Made by a program: the position numbers and the translations under genes | Assembly (NCBI GenBank): GCA_015488755.1 | Contig: WFNB01000071.1 | Span: 1 to 53,482 of the forward strand | Length of the DNA: 53,482 nt | Source of the DNA: Gammaproteobacteria bacterium | GTDB taxonomy: Bacteria; Pseudomonadota; Gammaproteobacteria; GRL18 | Direction of reading: 5' to 3' | Notes under the pieces: model-generated | Told to the model about the DNA's origin: nothing | What the model saw: only the letters and a program-made list of their open reading frames with translations | Database searches by the model: none | Shown: positions 43,357-52,802 of the stretch, piece by piece | Layout: each line of letters opens with the position of its first letter | Position numbering within the stretch: position 1 is the stretch's first letter

Positions 43357-43773
43357 TTACGCCTTACCTAAGTTTATTGTCCGCATTAATAATTGCTTGG
43401 TCGTATTAAGCACTTCAACATTGGTCTGATAAGAACGTGAGGCATCAATCATATTCGCCATGGACTCAATAGGATTCACATTAGGCATATACACATACCC
43501 TTCTGCATTGGCATTAGGATGATTAGGCTGATATTGCGCTTTTAATGGCGCTTCACTTTCAACAATTCGATCCACTGCTACCTTTGCCACGGCGGGATCA
43601 TTGGAAAATTGATCCACCACAGTTTTAAATACCGCTTGACGAGATTTGTAAGTCCCTTCGACACTACTGGCTGCGCTATTGACATTAGCAAGGTTACTGG
43701 CTACCAGATTCATACGCACACTCTGAGCCGTCATTGCAGAGCCTGACACATCAAAAGTATTAAACAGTCCCAT
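43357..43773 (-). CDS. flgC: Flagellar basal-body rod protein FlgC
   Basis: The 138-residue rod protein has FDVSGSAMTAQSVRMNLVAS, NLANVNSA, YMPNVNPIESMANMIDASR and a C-terminal helix TTKQLLMRTINLGK, all typical for FlgC. It forms part of the proximal rod in the periplasm. It lies 64 nt after flgB. Confidence 0.96.
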   Translation of the reverse strand: MGLFNTFDVSGSAMTAQSVRMNLVASNLANVNSAASSVEGTYKSRQAVFKTVVDQFSNDPAVAKVAVDRIVESEAPLKAQYQPNHPNANAEGYVYMPNVNPIESMANMIDASRSYQTNVEVLNTTKQLLMRTINLGKA

Positions 43774-43837
43774 AAGTATTCTCCATTGCTGCCTTGTCTT
43801 CTTATTTTTCTTTATAAATGAGTGCTATAGACAGATG

Positions 43838-44251
43838 TTACTGTCCTTTTATTGCTTTATTTAAGCTTTGAAACTTGCCTGACAAAAACCGTAGGCTGGC
43901 ACTATAATAAATTGAATTTTTACTAAATTCTGTTTTCTCAACACCTGTATCGACTGTATTACCATCCAAAGAAGGCTGATAGGGGTTGCGATACATAATC
44001 TCTGTCGAGAAATTTTGCTGATTCATTTGTATATGAGCCTTGTTTGTAGTGCTCATTTTAAGAGCTCCCTTGTTAAAGTCAGAACCGACTCCCATTGCAT
44101 TTTCCATAGCCGCTTTAAAATCAATGTCTTTGGCCTTATAGCCTGGCGTATCGGCATTGGCTAAATTGGATGCTAAAAGCTCAGAACGCCGAGAACGCAA
44201 AATTAATGCATCATCATCTGCCCCTAAAAATTTATCAAAGCCAATAGCCAT
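43838..44251 (-). CDS. flgB: Flagellar basal-body rod protein FlgB
   Basis: The 137-residue protein has LRSRRSELLASNLANADTPG followed by YKAKDIDFKAAM, and a C-terminal rod helix, as in FlgB. The ATG at 44251 is chosen because AGGAG lies 7 nt upstream; an upstream ATG at 44275 lacks that. It is the first gene of flgBCDE, about 50 nt downstream of the sigma-54 promoter start site. Confidence 0.95.
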   Translation of the reverse strand: MAIGFDKFLGADDDALILRSRRSELLASNLANADTPGYKAKDIDFKAAMENAMGVGSDFNKGALKMSTTNKAHIQMNQQNFSTEIMYRNPYQPSLDGNTVDTGVEKTEFSKNSIYYSASLRFLSGKFQSLNKAIKGQ

Positions 44252-44314
44252 TAGATTACTCCTAATTATTTTCACTCATCTCTTATTCGTGTTCCCTCTT
44301 ATAGTTTTTCTTAA

Positions 44315-44330
44315 AGCAAGGTGCGTACCA
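44315..44330 (-). promoter_or_regulatory. Sigma-54 promoter of flgBCDE
   Basis: On the minus strand TGGTACGCACCTTGCT has GG and GC spaced by exactly 10 nt and matches the -24/-12 consensus (TGGCAC-N5-TTGCT) at all but one key position. It lies ~65 nt before flgB. This fits polar-flagellum systems in which FleQ/FlrC-type activators with RpoN drive hook-basal-body genes. Confidence 0.8.
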
Positions 44331-44402
44331 ATTATAATTAACTCTTATTTTTCATTCAGTTAAAAATAATTTTAAGTAAAAAAAAGCCGCATGGTGGCAA
44401 TA

Positions 44403-44468
44403 AACGGCAAGCACTCACCTTATAACGGCAAGCATAGTGATTGACAAATAATTTCATTTCTTTATCCT
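44403..44468 (+). promoter_or_regulatory. Promoter with direct-repeat activator site for the aldolase gene
   Basis: AACGGCAAGCA occurs twice (44403-44413 and 44424-44434), 21 bp apart, i.e. on the same face of the helix. Seven nt later comes TTGACA (44441-44446), a perfect -35, and TATCCT (44463-44468) after 16 nt as a -10. Tandem sites next to a -35 suggest a bound activator. Confidence 0.45.
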
Positions 44469-44504
44469 CTTATTTCCTCTACTTATTAGACATCGAGTAC
44501 CCTT

Positions 44505-46520
44505 ATGCAAAACCTTTGGAACGATAACGATATACCACCCTTCTCAGACGATATTCATCCTGATCTGGCCTTACGGGTCTATAGTTCTCGTTTACTTGGC
44601 CAAGATAAGTCATTGGTCTTACATGGTGGTGGTAATACCTCCGTTAAAATTAAGCAGATCAATATTTTAGGTGAGCAAGAAAGCATTCTTTATGTCAAAG
44701 GCAGTGGTTGGGATTTAGAAAGTATTGAAGCTCAAGGTTATGCACCTGTACAAATGTCACATTTACTCAAACTGGCACAGCTTAAGGAGCTTAGTGATGC
44801 CCAGATGGTCAATGAGCTTAAAACTCATTTAACTCTAGCCAGCGCACCAGGACCATCGGTAGAAACCATATTACATGCACTATTGCCCTATAAGTATGTC
44901 GATCACACCCATGCTGATGCCCTAATAAGTATTACCAATACAAGTGATGGCATGGATCGAATTAAGACACTTTATGGTGATAAAGTGGTGATCATTCCCT
45001 ATGTTATGCCTGGTTTTGATCTCTCTCGCCTCTGTGCAGAATTATTTCCCAAATATGCCAATGAACAGACCATTGGTATGGTGTTAATGAATCATGGCAT
45101 TTTCTCTTTTGGAGACAGTGCCAAACAGTCTTATGATCGCATGATTGATCTGGTTACTATGGCTGAAGACTATTTACAAGCACAACAGGCGTGGGATATC
45201 AACCATAGTGAGCACCTCCATAGTGATGATTTGGATCATCTAGACATTGCTTGTTTTAGAAAAGAACTCTCTAGGCAATTAAAACAGCCTCTAATCATTC
45301 ATCAACACCGCGATCAGCAGAGCTTATCTTTTGCCAATCATCCAATGCTAAAGCGTATCAGCCAGCAAGGACCTGCCACACCCGATCATGTGATCCGTAC
45401 CAAACAATTACCGATGCTTTCAAACGGTTCTTATAGCCACCTAAGTGAGCAACTAAAACACTACATTCATGCCTACCAAAACTACTTTACAATAGGTGCA
45501 AAAAATCCCCATGATGGCCAAGAAAAAAAGATGCTAGACCCCCTACCACGAATTATTCTGGATACCAAAGGTGCTATGCTCAGCCTAGGAAAAACCATTA
45601 AAGAGGCTTATATTATTCGTGATATTTACCAGCATACAATGGATATTATTTTACGTTCTGAAAAACTCGGTGGCTTTCAAGCATTGCCCTCACAAGCTAT
45701 CTTTGATGTTGAATATTGGGAACTTGAACAAGCTAAATTAAAAAAAGTGGGCAATTGGCCAATGTTTTCAGGTGAAATCGCTTTAGTCACAGGTGCTGTT
45801 ACTGGTATTGGCAAAGCGTGTGTAAAATCACTTCTAGCCCGTGGTGCCTGTGTGGTTGCACTGGATATTTTACCTGATATAGAACATCTTTTTCAGCGTC
45901 CAGACTATTTAGGTATTACCTGTGATGTGACCGATGAAACACAGTTACAACAGGCCTTAGAACGTACTATTCGCCAATTTGGTGGTTTGGATATGCTCAT
46001 ACTCAATGCCGGAATTTTCCCCAAAGGCTGTAAGATTGAACACTTAGCATTAAGTGACTGGCGCAAGGTAATGGCGATTAATCTGGATGCCAACCTAGCA
46101 CTCATGAGCCAGGCCCATCCTTTATTAAAACTGGCTCCTAAAGGAGGCCGTGTCGTGGTCATGGGTTCTAAAAATGTCCCAGCCCCCGGTCCCGGTGCAG
46201 CCGCTTATTCTGCTACCAAAGCAGCTTTGAACCAATTAGCCAGAGTCGCCGCATTGGAATGGGGAGGTGATAATATTCGCATTAACTCATTACATCCTAA
46301 TGCCGTTTTTGACACCGCAATATGGACGCCCGAAGTCTTAGCATCCAGAGCTGAACATTATGGTATGACTATTGAAGAATACAAGACTAATAATTTATTA
46401 CATACTGAAATTACCGCCCATGATGTTGCCGAGTTAGCAGCTGAAATGTGTGGTCCCTTGTTTGCCAAAACAACCGCCGCACAATTACCTATTGATGGTG
46501 GCAATGATCGAGTGGTTTAA
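44505..46520 (+). CDS. Bifunctional aldolase/short-chain dehydrogenase (RhaD/RhaE-like)
   Basis: The 671-residue fusion has an N-terminal class II aldolase/adducin domain with HGGGNTSVK, YVDHTHADALI (zinc His) and LMNHGIFSFG. The C-terminal SDR domain has ALVTGAVTGIGKACV, ILNAGIFP and the YSATK catalytic pair. Family members split rhamnulose 1-phosphate or similar ketose phosphates and oxidise the aldehyde (lactaldehyde) released. No rhamnose isomerase or kinase is visible nearby, so the substrate is open. It is divergent from flgB. Confidence 0.92.
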   Translation: MQNLWNDNDIPPFSDDIHPDLALRVYSSRLLGQDKSLVLHGGGNTSVKIKQINILGEQESILYVKGSGWDLESIEAQGYAPVQMSHLLKLAQLKELSDAQMVNELKTHLTLASAPGPSVETILHALLPYKYVDHTHADALISITNTSDGMDRIKTLYGDKVVIIPYVMPGFDLSRLCAELFPKYANEQTIGMVLMNHGIFSFGDSAKQSYDRMIDLVTMAEDYLQAQQAWDINHSEHLHSDDLDHLDIACFRKELSRQLKQPLIIHQHRDQQSLSFANHPMLKRISQQGPATPDHVIRTKQLPMLSNGSYSHLSEQLKHYIHAYQNYFTIGAKNPHDGQEKKMLDPLPRIILDTKGAMLSLGKTIKEAYIIRDIYQHTMDIILRSEKLGGFQALPSQAIFDVEYWELEQAKLKKVGNWPMFSGEIALVTGAVTGIGKACVKSLLARGACVVALDILPDIEHLFQRPDYLGITCDVTDETQLQQALERTIRQFGGLDMLILNAGIFPKGCKIEHLALSDWRKVMAINLDANLALMSQAHPLLKLAPKGGRVVVMGSKNVPAPGPGAAAYSATKAALNQLARVAALEWGGDNIRINSLHPNAVFDTAIWTPEVLASRAEHYGMTIEEYKTNNLLHTEITAHDVAELAAEMCGPLFAKTTAAQLPIDGGNDRVV

Positions 46521-46527
46521 TCTCAAT

Positions 46528-47016
46528 ATGGCCAAACAAAACACCCCTTTTTATGCAATTAAAATAACCAATTGGCATAGTGAGCAAAACAAATTACAGG
46601 CGATTCGTGAACAGGTGTTTATTAAAGAACAACAGGTCCCTATAGAACTAGAATGGGATGAGTTTGATCAATCAGCCACTCATTTATTAGCACAACTATT
46701 GGCACAACACAGGCAAAAAGAGACCATACTGGCTATTGGCACAGCACGGATTGTTTTTAATCATAAGGGCAAAGACAATAGTGCCCATATTGGTCGCATG
46801 GCCGTGCTCAAAGCATGGCGACGTATGGGAGTTGGCAGTAAGCTACTACAAGCCTGTATTGATGAATGTAAAAAGCACCATAGCAAAAAAATTATATTAA
46901 ATGCACAAACCCGTGCTATCCCCTTCTATCAAAAGGCTGGCTTTAGTATTAATAGCGAGGAATTTTTAGATGCCAATATCCCTCATAAAGAAATGATATT
47001 GCCATTGACAGACTAG
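46528..47016 (+). CDS. GNAT family N-acetyltransferase (ElaA/YjcF-like)
   Basis: The 162-residue protein has AIREQVFIKEQQVPIELEWDEFD at the N-terminus, then IGRMAVLKAWRRMGVGSKLL, the acetyl-CoA loop, and ILNAQTRAIPFYQKAGF: the layout of single-domain GNATs such as YjcF. The ATG at 46528, 7 nt after the aldolase stop, is chosen; the longer frame would overlap that gene by 71 nt. The target is unknown. It leads a set of three small plus-strand genes. Confidence 0.87.
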   Translation: MAKQNTPFYAIKITNWHSEQNKLQAIREQVFIKEQQVPIELEWDEFDQSATHLLAQLLAQHRQKETILAIGTARIVFNHKGKDNSAHIGRMAVLKAWRRMGVGSKLLQACIDECKKHHSKKIILNAQTRAIPFYQKAGFSINSEEFLDANIPHKEMILPLTD

Positions 47017-47050
47017 CAATTCAAAACGATTCATATCAGGAAACCGTATA

Positions 47051-47560
47051 ATGGACTTAACAGCATACACACTAGGTGAAACGGATCAATTACTTAAAAT
47101 TGATAATAAAGACGATTTTACAGCACTGATTTTAGCGATGAGCCAACAAGCTCGATATAAAATACTTATTTTTAGTCATCATTTGGAGCACTTATTATTT
47201 GACAATGAACCACTATATGAAGCGATTAAACAATTAGCGATAAAAAATCACCGAACCCATATCCAGATACTTCTTCAAGATCCTAAACCCATGACAAAAA
47301 AGGGGCATCGTTTACTCAATTTAGCCCGCCGAATTTCTAGTCATATAAGCATTAAACAGGCTCATAAAGAGCAACAGGAGCTATTTGAAACCTTTATTAT
47401 TTTTGATGATAGAGGCTATATTATGCATACGAATCCTGATCGTTATGATGCATATGGCAATTTTTACGCCCCGATTAAGACCAAACAATTAAGCGAACAA
47501 TTTGCAGACTATTGGGAACAAGGCACGATAGATAATTCTCTTCGTCGTTTAAGCTTATAA
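47051..47560 (+). CDS. Conserved hypothetical protein, PLD-like C-terminal pattern
   Basis: The 169-residue protein lacks a signal or membrane segment. The stretch SQQARYKILIFSHHLEHLLFD and the late block ETFIIFDDRGYIMHTNPDRYD resemble a cut-down phospholipase-D-like fold without HKD catalytic motifs; such domains (DUF7931-type) are often found fused to, or beside, GNAT acetyltransferases. It follows the GNAT gene by 34 nt, which fits. No activity can be assigned. Confidence 0.65.
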   Translation: MDLTAYTLGETDQLLKIDNKDDFTALILAMSQQARYKILIFSHHLEHLLFDNEPLYEAIKQLAIKNHRTHIQILLQDPKPMTKKGHRLLNLARRISSHISIKQAHKEQQELFETFIIFDDRGYIMHTNPDRYDAYGNFYAPIKTKQLSEQFADYWEQGTIDNSLRRLSL

Positions 47561-47565
47561 ACACA

Positions 47566-47799
47566 ATGTCATCATACAATAGCAATCGTTGTCCTTTTTG
47601 CAAAACAGAGAATCACTGTGCTATCAATAAAGACAATGCCTGTTGGTGCAATAGCATAAAAGTCCCACAAGCATTAATTAAATTGCTGCCATCACACTTA
47701 GCACACAAGGCATGTATTTGCCATTCATGCATTGATTTTTATACCAACAATCCCGCAGCATTTAAAGCGACTTATTATTTTCTATTAGATAAACCCTAG
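47566..47799 (+). CDS. Cysteine-rich CWC family protein
   Basis: In 77 residues there are eight Cys, arranged as CPFCKTENHC, NACWCNSI, KACICHSC: the CWC pattern, which probably binds zinc. It starts 5 nt after the preceding gene, so the three small genes are likely one transcript. Function unknown. Confidence 0.82.
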   Translation: MSSYNSNRCPFCKTENHCAINKDNACWCNSIKVPQALIKLLPSHLAHKACICHSCIDFYTNNPAAFKATYYFLLDKP

Positions 47800-47933
47800 T
47801 TTTACAAAACCACTATTTTTTAGGGTCAATAACATAGTATTTTACTACTATAATGTTATAGTATATAAGCGAATCATAAAACAGATAAGAATAATGTTAC
47901 TGTCGCTTATATTTTAAAACAGAGGGTAATTAT

Positions 47934-50900
47934 ATGAATTTTTCATATATTTTGTTTATTGTTCTTCTAATAGCAAATAGTGCTATAGCAAGCCCTATAG
48001 TCAACCCCATTGAAAAAAAACTTAAATCAGCCAGTGAGTTAAGTTACCCTCCTTTTGCAGTTATTAGCTCTGATAATCAAGCAGATGGCTTTTCAGTTGA
48101 GCTTCTTAGAGCTGTCACCCAGACCATGAACATACCAATCAGTTTTCATATTGATGAATGGAATAAAATTAAAAAAGAATTACAAGAAGGTACTTTAGAT
48201 GTTTTACCCTTAGTGGGAAGAACAATGGAGCGAGATAAATTTTTTGATTTTACCACCCCTTATATCACTATGCATAGTACTGTTTTTGTTAGAAAAAATA
48301 CTCCACCCATTGCATCATTAAGCGATCTAGCCAATAAAAAATTATTGGTCATGAGTGGTGATAATGCTCATGAGTTTCTTCTTCGTACTCAACTAACAAA
48401 AAAAATTATCACAACAAAAACATACGAGGAAGCCTTTATAAAGCTATCTAGAGGACACTATGATGCCATTGTCGTGCAAAAATTAGTCGGGATACAATTG
48501 ATAAAAAATCTACACTTAACTAACTTAAAAGCTGCTCCTTTTATAATAAAAGACTTACAACAAGACTTTTGCTTTGCTGTTAAAGAAGGTGATAAAAAAC
48601 TACTTGCTCTACTCAATGAAGGATTAGCTATTGTTAAAGCCAATGGTGTTTATGAACAGCTCTATAATAAATGGTTTGCATTTTTAAATGAAGATACTTT
48701 CTATGCTCAAAAAGTCGTTCACTTATTGATAGTCATCAGTATTGTTTTTTTATCACTTATTGGCACTTTTTTTGTCTGGCAACGTATATTACAACGAATA
48801 ATTAGCGATAAAACTCAGGCCTTGAGTAAATCAGAACAACTTTTACATAATGTAATTGTTGGCGCCAATTTAGGCTTTTGGGATTGGAACTATCAAACAG
48901 GAGAATATAAAGTCAGTGAGCGTTGGCTGAAAATTCTAGGCTTTTCTTCAGCAAAACTGAAAAAATACATCACTGACTGGTCAAAGCGTATTCATGGTGA
49001 TGATTATAAGAGGGTCAAAAAAATAGTTAAACATGCTATTGAAAAAGACATCCCTTTTCAAGTTGAATTACGAATGCAACATTATGATGGTTCATGGGTA
49101 TGGATTGAAAGTTCAGGAAGTGTTGTCGAACGTCATAAAGAAACAGGTGAGCCGATTCGTCTATGCGGTACGCATCAGGATATTACTAAGCGTATAAATA
49201 GCGAACAGAATCAAAAAAAGCAATATGAGCAACAACAAATTCTACTAGAAAACATTAATGGTATAAGCTGGGAGTTAGACCCTATAAAAGGTCATTTTAC
49301 TTATGTATCTCCCAATGCTGAACGTATTTTAGGCTATTCAGTCGATGCTTGGGTGGATATGGACTCATGGGTATCTATGGTTGTTCCTGAAGATCAAACA
49401 GCAGCACTTGAACACTGCCAACTAGAAACACTTGCTGGTAGAGATCATAACTTTGAATATAGAATGCGTAAGAAAAATGGGGACATAATCTGGGTATTAG
49501 ACATTGTTACCGTTATCACTAACAGCGTGGGCAAACCAATAAAACTAGCAGGTTTTATTCTTGACAATTCAGAACAAAAAAAAGCAGAGTTGGAAATTCG
49601 TAAGAGTGAAAAAGAACTCAAATTAGCTGCCAGTGTTTTTACTCATGCCCGAGAAGGCATTATGATCACCGATATTAAGGGGACTATTCTTGAAGTTAAT
49701 CATGCTTTTACTAAAATAACCGGCTATTCTCACGCTGAAATATTAGGAAAAAATCCTCGAGTTCTCAAATCAGGTGAACAAAACCCTGAATTTTATAAAA
49801 ACATGTGGCATAAATTGATAGCAAAAGGCTACTGGGAAGGTGAGATTTGGAATAAGAATAAACAGGGCAATATCTTTGCCGAACAATTAACCATAAGCAG
49901 TGTCCGCAGCATTGATAATAAAACGCAACATTATGTTGCTCTCTTTACAGACATTAGCAAGCAAAAATATCAGCAACAACAACTGGAAAATATTGCTCAC
50001 TTTGATGCCTTAACCAATTTACCCAATCGCCTTTTACTCACTGATCGCTTAAATCAAGCTTTACTTCAAGCACAACGAAGAAACTCAATAATTGCTGTCG
50101 CCTTTCTTGATTTGGACGATTTTAAAGCCATAAATGATAACTATGGTCATAGTATTGGTGACCAACTACTCACCTACCTAGCAGACAGAATGCACCATGT
50201 ACTTCGTGAAGGTGATACCATAGCCCGTTTTGGTGGTGATGAGTTTGTTATTGTCTTAACCGATTTAATCAATACTAAAGCCAGTATTCCTTTACTAACC
50301 CGCCTACTAGAGGCAGCAACTAAAACCATTAATATTGACCAACTGGCTCTTCATGTATCAGCAAGTATCGGTGTTACTTTTTACCCTCAAACAGATGAAG
50401 TAGAAGCTGATCAGCTGTTACGGCAAGCGGATCAAGCCATGTACCAAGCAAAAATCAAAGGTAAAAATAGCTATCATATCTTTGATGAGGATGCTGATAG
50501 ACATGTTCGAGGACATCATGAAGATGTTAAACTGATTGAACACGCCTTAAAAAATAATGAATTTATACTCTATTATCAACCTAAGGTTAATATGCGCACT
50601 GGGGATATTATTGGCGTAGAAGCACTCATCCGTTGGCAACATCCCAAACAGGGACTTTTAACACCTAATTATTTTTTACCCCTAATAGAAAACCATGCCA
50701 TTTCCCTTGAGTTAGGTGACTGGGTCATCAATAAAGCATTATCCGATATGGAAACTTGGTATGACGCTGGGTTTGAAACTGAGGTCAGTATTAATATCTC
50801 AGCATTGCAATTGCAACAAAGCAATTTTAGTGACCATTTATTTGCCAGCTTAAGGCACCATACTAAGATAAAAGCACAAAATATTATTCTTGAAGTACTT

Positions 50901-51650
50901 GAAACAAGTGCTTTAGAAGACATTCTACATGTTTCACAAGTGATTCAGGCCTGTCATAAGAAAGGCCTTAGATTTGCACTAGATGACTTTGGTACAGGTT
51001 ATTCCTCACTGACTTATTTAAAACGTTTGCCTGTTTCTCAACTTAAAGTGGATCAAACTTTTGTCTTTGATATGTTGGACGATCCAGAAAACCTTGCTAT
51101 TTTAGAAGGTATTTTAGGCTTAGGAAATGCCTTTCACCATCAAATTATTGCTGAGGGGGTAGAAACTATAGAACATGGTGAAATGTTGCTCCACCTTGGT
51201 ATAGAGATCGCTCAAGGTTATGCCATTGCCCACCCATTACCTTCAAATGACTTGCAACATTGGATAAAAAGCTGGCAACCTGATCCTTTGTGGACAAATA
51301 GTCGAACGGTAGACCGAGGAGATATTCCTTTACTCTTTGCCAGTACAGAACATCGCGCTTGGATCAAAGCCATTGAAGAGTGGCTTAATGGCGAGCGAAC
51401 AACACCCCCAACAATGAATCAACTAAAATGCCGTTTTGGCCTATGGTTGCATAATGAAGGGCAAAGACGCTATGGTGAAAACCCTGTTTTACACACTATT
51501 GAACAATTGCATGAAAAAGTGCATGAGACAGCAATACAATTATCCCGTTATAAAGCAAAGGGGGATATTAGCCATGCACTAGAAAAATTATCTGAGCTTA
51601 AGATGACTAGAGACAAGCTCATTAAGTGCTTAAAGCAATTGCTTCGATAG
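47934..51650 (+). CDS. Multi-domain sensor: SBP-PAS-PAS-PAS-GGDEF-EAL-CZB
   Basis: 1238 residues in order: signal peptide (1-20); periplasmic solute-binding family 3 domain (~35-250); membrane helix (~262-284); three PAS domains with PAC ends (~300-420, 435-555, 565-680); GGDEF with RFGGDEFVIVL; EAL with VEALIRWQHP, DDFGTGYSSL and AEGVET; and a C-terminal zinc-binding CZB-like domain (HRAWIKAIEEWLNG, CRFGLWLHNEG, LHEKVHETA). Both c-di-GMP domains keep their key motifs, so it may make or break c-di-GMP in response to a periplasmic ligand, redox state and zinc or hypochlorite. AGAGGG lies before the ATG. It converges with the PilJ-like gene. Confidence 0.93.
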   Translation: MNFSYILFIVLLIANSAIASPIVNPIEKKLKSASELSYPPFAVISSDNQADGFSVELLRAVTQTMNIPISFHIDEWNKIKKELQEGTLDVLPLVGRTMERDKFFDFTTPYITMHSTVFVRKNTPPIASLSDLANKKLLVMSGDNAHEFLLRTQLTKKIITTKTYEEAFIKLSRGHYDAIVVQKLVGIQLIKNLHLTNLKAAPFIIKDLQQDFCFAVKEGDKKLLALLNEGLAIVKANGVYEQLYNKWFAFLNEDTFYAQKVVHLLIVISIVFLSLIGTFFVWQRILQRIISDKTQALSKSEQLLHNVIVGANLGFWDWNYQTGEYKVSERWLKILGFSSAKLKKYITDWSKRIHGDDYKRVKKIVKHAIEKDIPFQVELRMQHYDGSWVWIESSGSVVERHKETGEPIRLCGTHQDITKRINSEQNQKKQYEQQQILLENINGISWELDPIKGHFTYVSPNAERILGYSVDAWVDMDSWVSMVVPEDQTAALEHCQLETLAGRDHNFEYRMRKKNGDIIWVLDIVTVITNSVGKPIKLAGFILDNSEQKKAELEIRKSEKELKLAASVFTHAREGIMITDIKGTILEVNHAFTKITGYSHAEILGKNPRVLKSGEQNPEFYKNMWHKLIAKGYWEGEIWNKNKQGNIFAEQLTISSVRSIDNKTQHYVALFTDISKQKYQQQQLENIAHFDALTNLPNRLLLTDRLNQALLQAQRRNSIIAVAFLDLDDFKAINDNYGHSIGDQLLTYLADRMHHVLREGDTIARFGGDEFVIVLTDLINTKASIPLLTRLLEAATKTINIDQLALHVSASIGVTFYPQTDEVEADQLLRQADQAMYQAKIKGKNSYHIFDEDADRHVRGHHEDVKLIEHALKNNEFILYYQPKVNMRTGDIIGVEALIRWQHPKQGLLTPNYFLPLIENHAISLELGDWVINKALSDMETWYDAGFETEVSINISALQLQQSNFSDHLFASLRHHTKIKAQNIILEVLETSALEDILHVSQVIQACHKKGLRFALDDFGTGYSSLTYLKRLPVSQLKVDQTFVFDMLDDPENLAILEGILGLGNAFHHQIIAEGVETIEHGEMLLHLGIEIAQGYAIAHPLPSNDLQHWIKSWQPDPLWTNSRTVDRGDIPLLFASTEHRAWIKAIEEWLNGERTTPPTMNQLKCRFGLWLHNEGQRRYGENPVLHTIEQLHEKVHETAIQLSRYKAKGDISHALEKLSELKMTRDKLIKCLKQLLR

Positions 51651-51710
51651 CTCGAAAATTACTTTCAAAATAATAACTATTTACTTGTCTAGTAGGTAGT
51701 AAAAAATAAT

Positions 51711-52511
51711 TTACATTTTACTATAAATACTGGTCACTTTTTTCATATAACCTAATAGTTGCCCTACTGTGAGTGATACTAAAAAGGCATTGTTTTTATC
51801 ATCGAGAGAATGCTCGAATAAATGGAATGATTTTTTAGCTTTAGCCAATAATAACTTTATTTCATTGGTATTTTTAGGGTAGTTATCAAGATAGATTAAT
51901 GCTTCAGCAAAGTCTTTTCTAGATTTATTTAAGCGATCAATATAATAGGGTTCGTCAAAACCCCAATCACGTAATAAATAAAAGAGTTCAATTCGCTGAG
52001 TTAACATACGTTGACGCCCAGCAACATTAACAATTTTACCTAATTCTTTACCTGATTTCTTTTGTAAATTTAAAACAATTTGATGAGATAAGGAAAGTAA
52101 TTCTTCATTTAGCTTAACCAACCTTGGTACATTGTTTTTATTCGCAGTAGCCGTAATCAGTTCTTTATATTCTGGCCAAATAGCATTAATACTATCAAGC
52201 GATTTTTCAACGCCAGCAATACTTTTATAATCAATTAAAAAATTCAGACCTTCTTCATAACGATTTAATGCCTCGCTTAGTTTTTCATCCGGCTTAATGT
52301 AAAATTGATCTTGCCCCAATTGACAATAAGATTTTAGCATTCTTTGCGTTAGCATACGCTGCAAACCAGCACGATCAATGGCTTTATTTAAAGTGGTTTC
52401 ATCAAAATCTGCTAACACCCGATGAGAACCAAAGATAATAAATAGACACACAAAGAGAAATAATGAGCTTCTTAAACTCAGAATATCAAAACGGCAATAG
52501 TTACTTCTCAT
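51711..52511 (-). CDS. Exported protein with two PilJ/NIT-type sensor repeats
   Basis: The 266-residue protein has a signal peptide (LRSSLFLFVCLFIIFGSHRVLA), then two copies of the PilJ-type box: AGLQRMLTQRMLKSYCQLG and AGRQRMLTQRIELFYLLRDW, which in nitrate/nitrite sensors bind anions. Unlike chemoreceptors, there is no second membrane helix or signalling domain, so it seems to be a free periplasmic sensor or binding protein. It ends 60 nt from the convergent GGDEF-EAL gene, whose periplasmic domain it might serve (inference). ATG 52511 follows GAGGAAGG. Confidence 0.82.
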   Translation of the reverse strand: MRSNYCRFDILSLRSSLFLFVCLFIIFGSHRVLADFDETTLNKAIDRAGLQRMLTQRMLKSYCQLGQDQFYIKPDEKLSEALNRYEEGLNFLIDYKSIAGVEKSLDSINAIWPEYKELITATANKNNVPRLVKLNEELLSLSHQIVLNLQKKSGKELGKIVNVAGRQRMLTQRIELFYLLRDWGFDEPYYIDRLNKSRKDFAEALIYLDNYPKNTNEIKLLLAKAKKSFHLFEHSLDDKNNAFLVSLTVGQLLGYMKKVTSIYSKM

Positions 52512-52802
52512 TACAGGCCTTCCTCTCTTATCACTTATATTCAATGTTATTAGATTGAGCCAAGATTCCGTTTAACTCTTTAAATTTAAAATGGTTACCG
52601 ACGCTTTAGTAAATACTTGCTGACGCCTTACTAAATACTTATTGACATTGTCATTAAAATTATACGAGTGTAAAACTCTATTGTATGGTTTGTTATGGTA
52701 TTATTTATTTTATTATAGTGCTTTATTTTAAATGCACCTACCTAAGATGATAGCATAAATAGAAGTATTTGCTAATATAATTTTTCAATTAAAGGTAATA
52801 TT

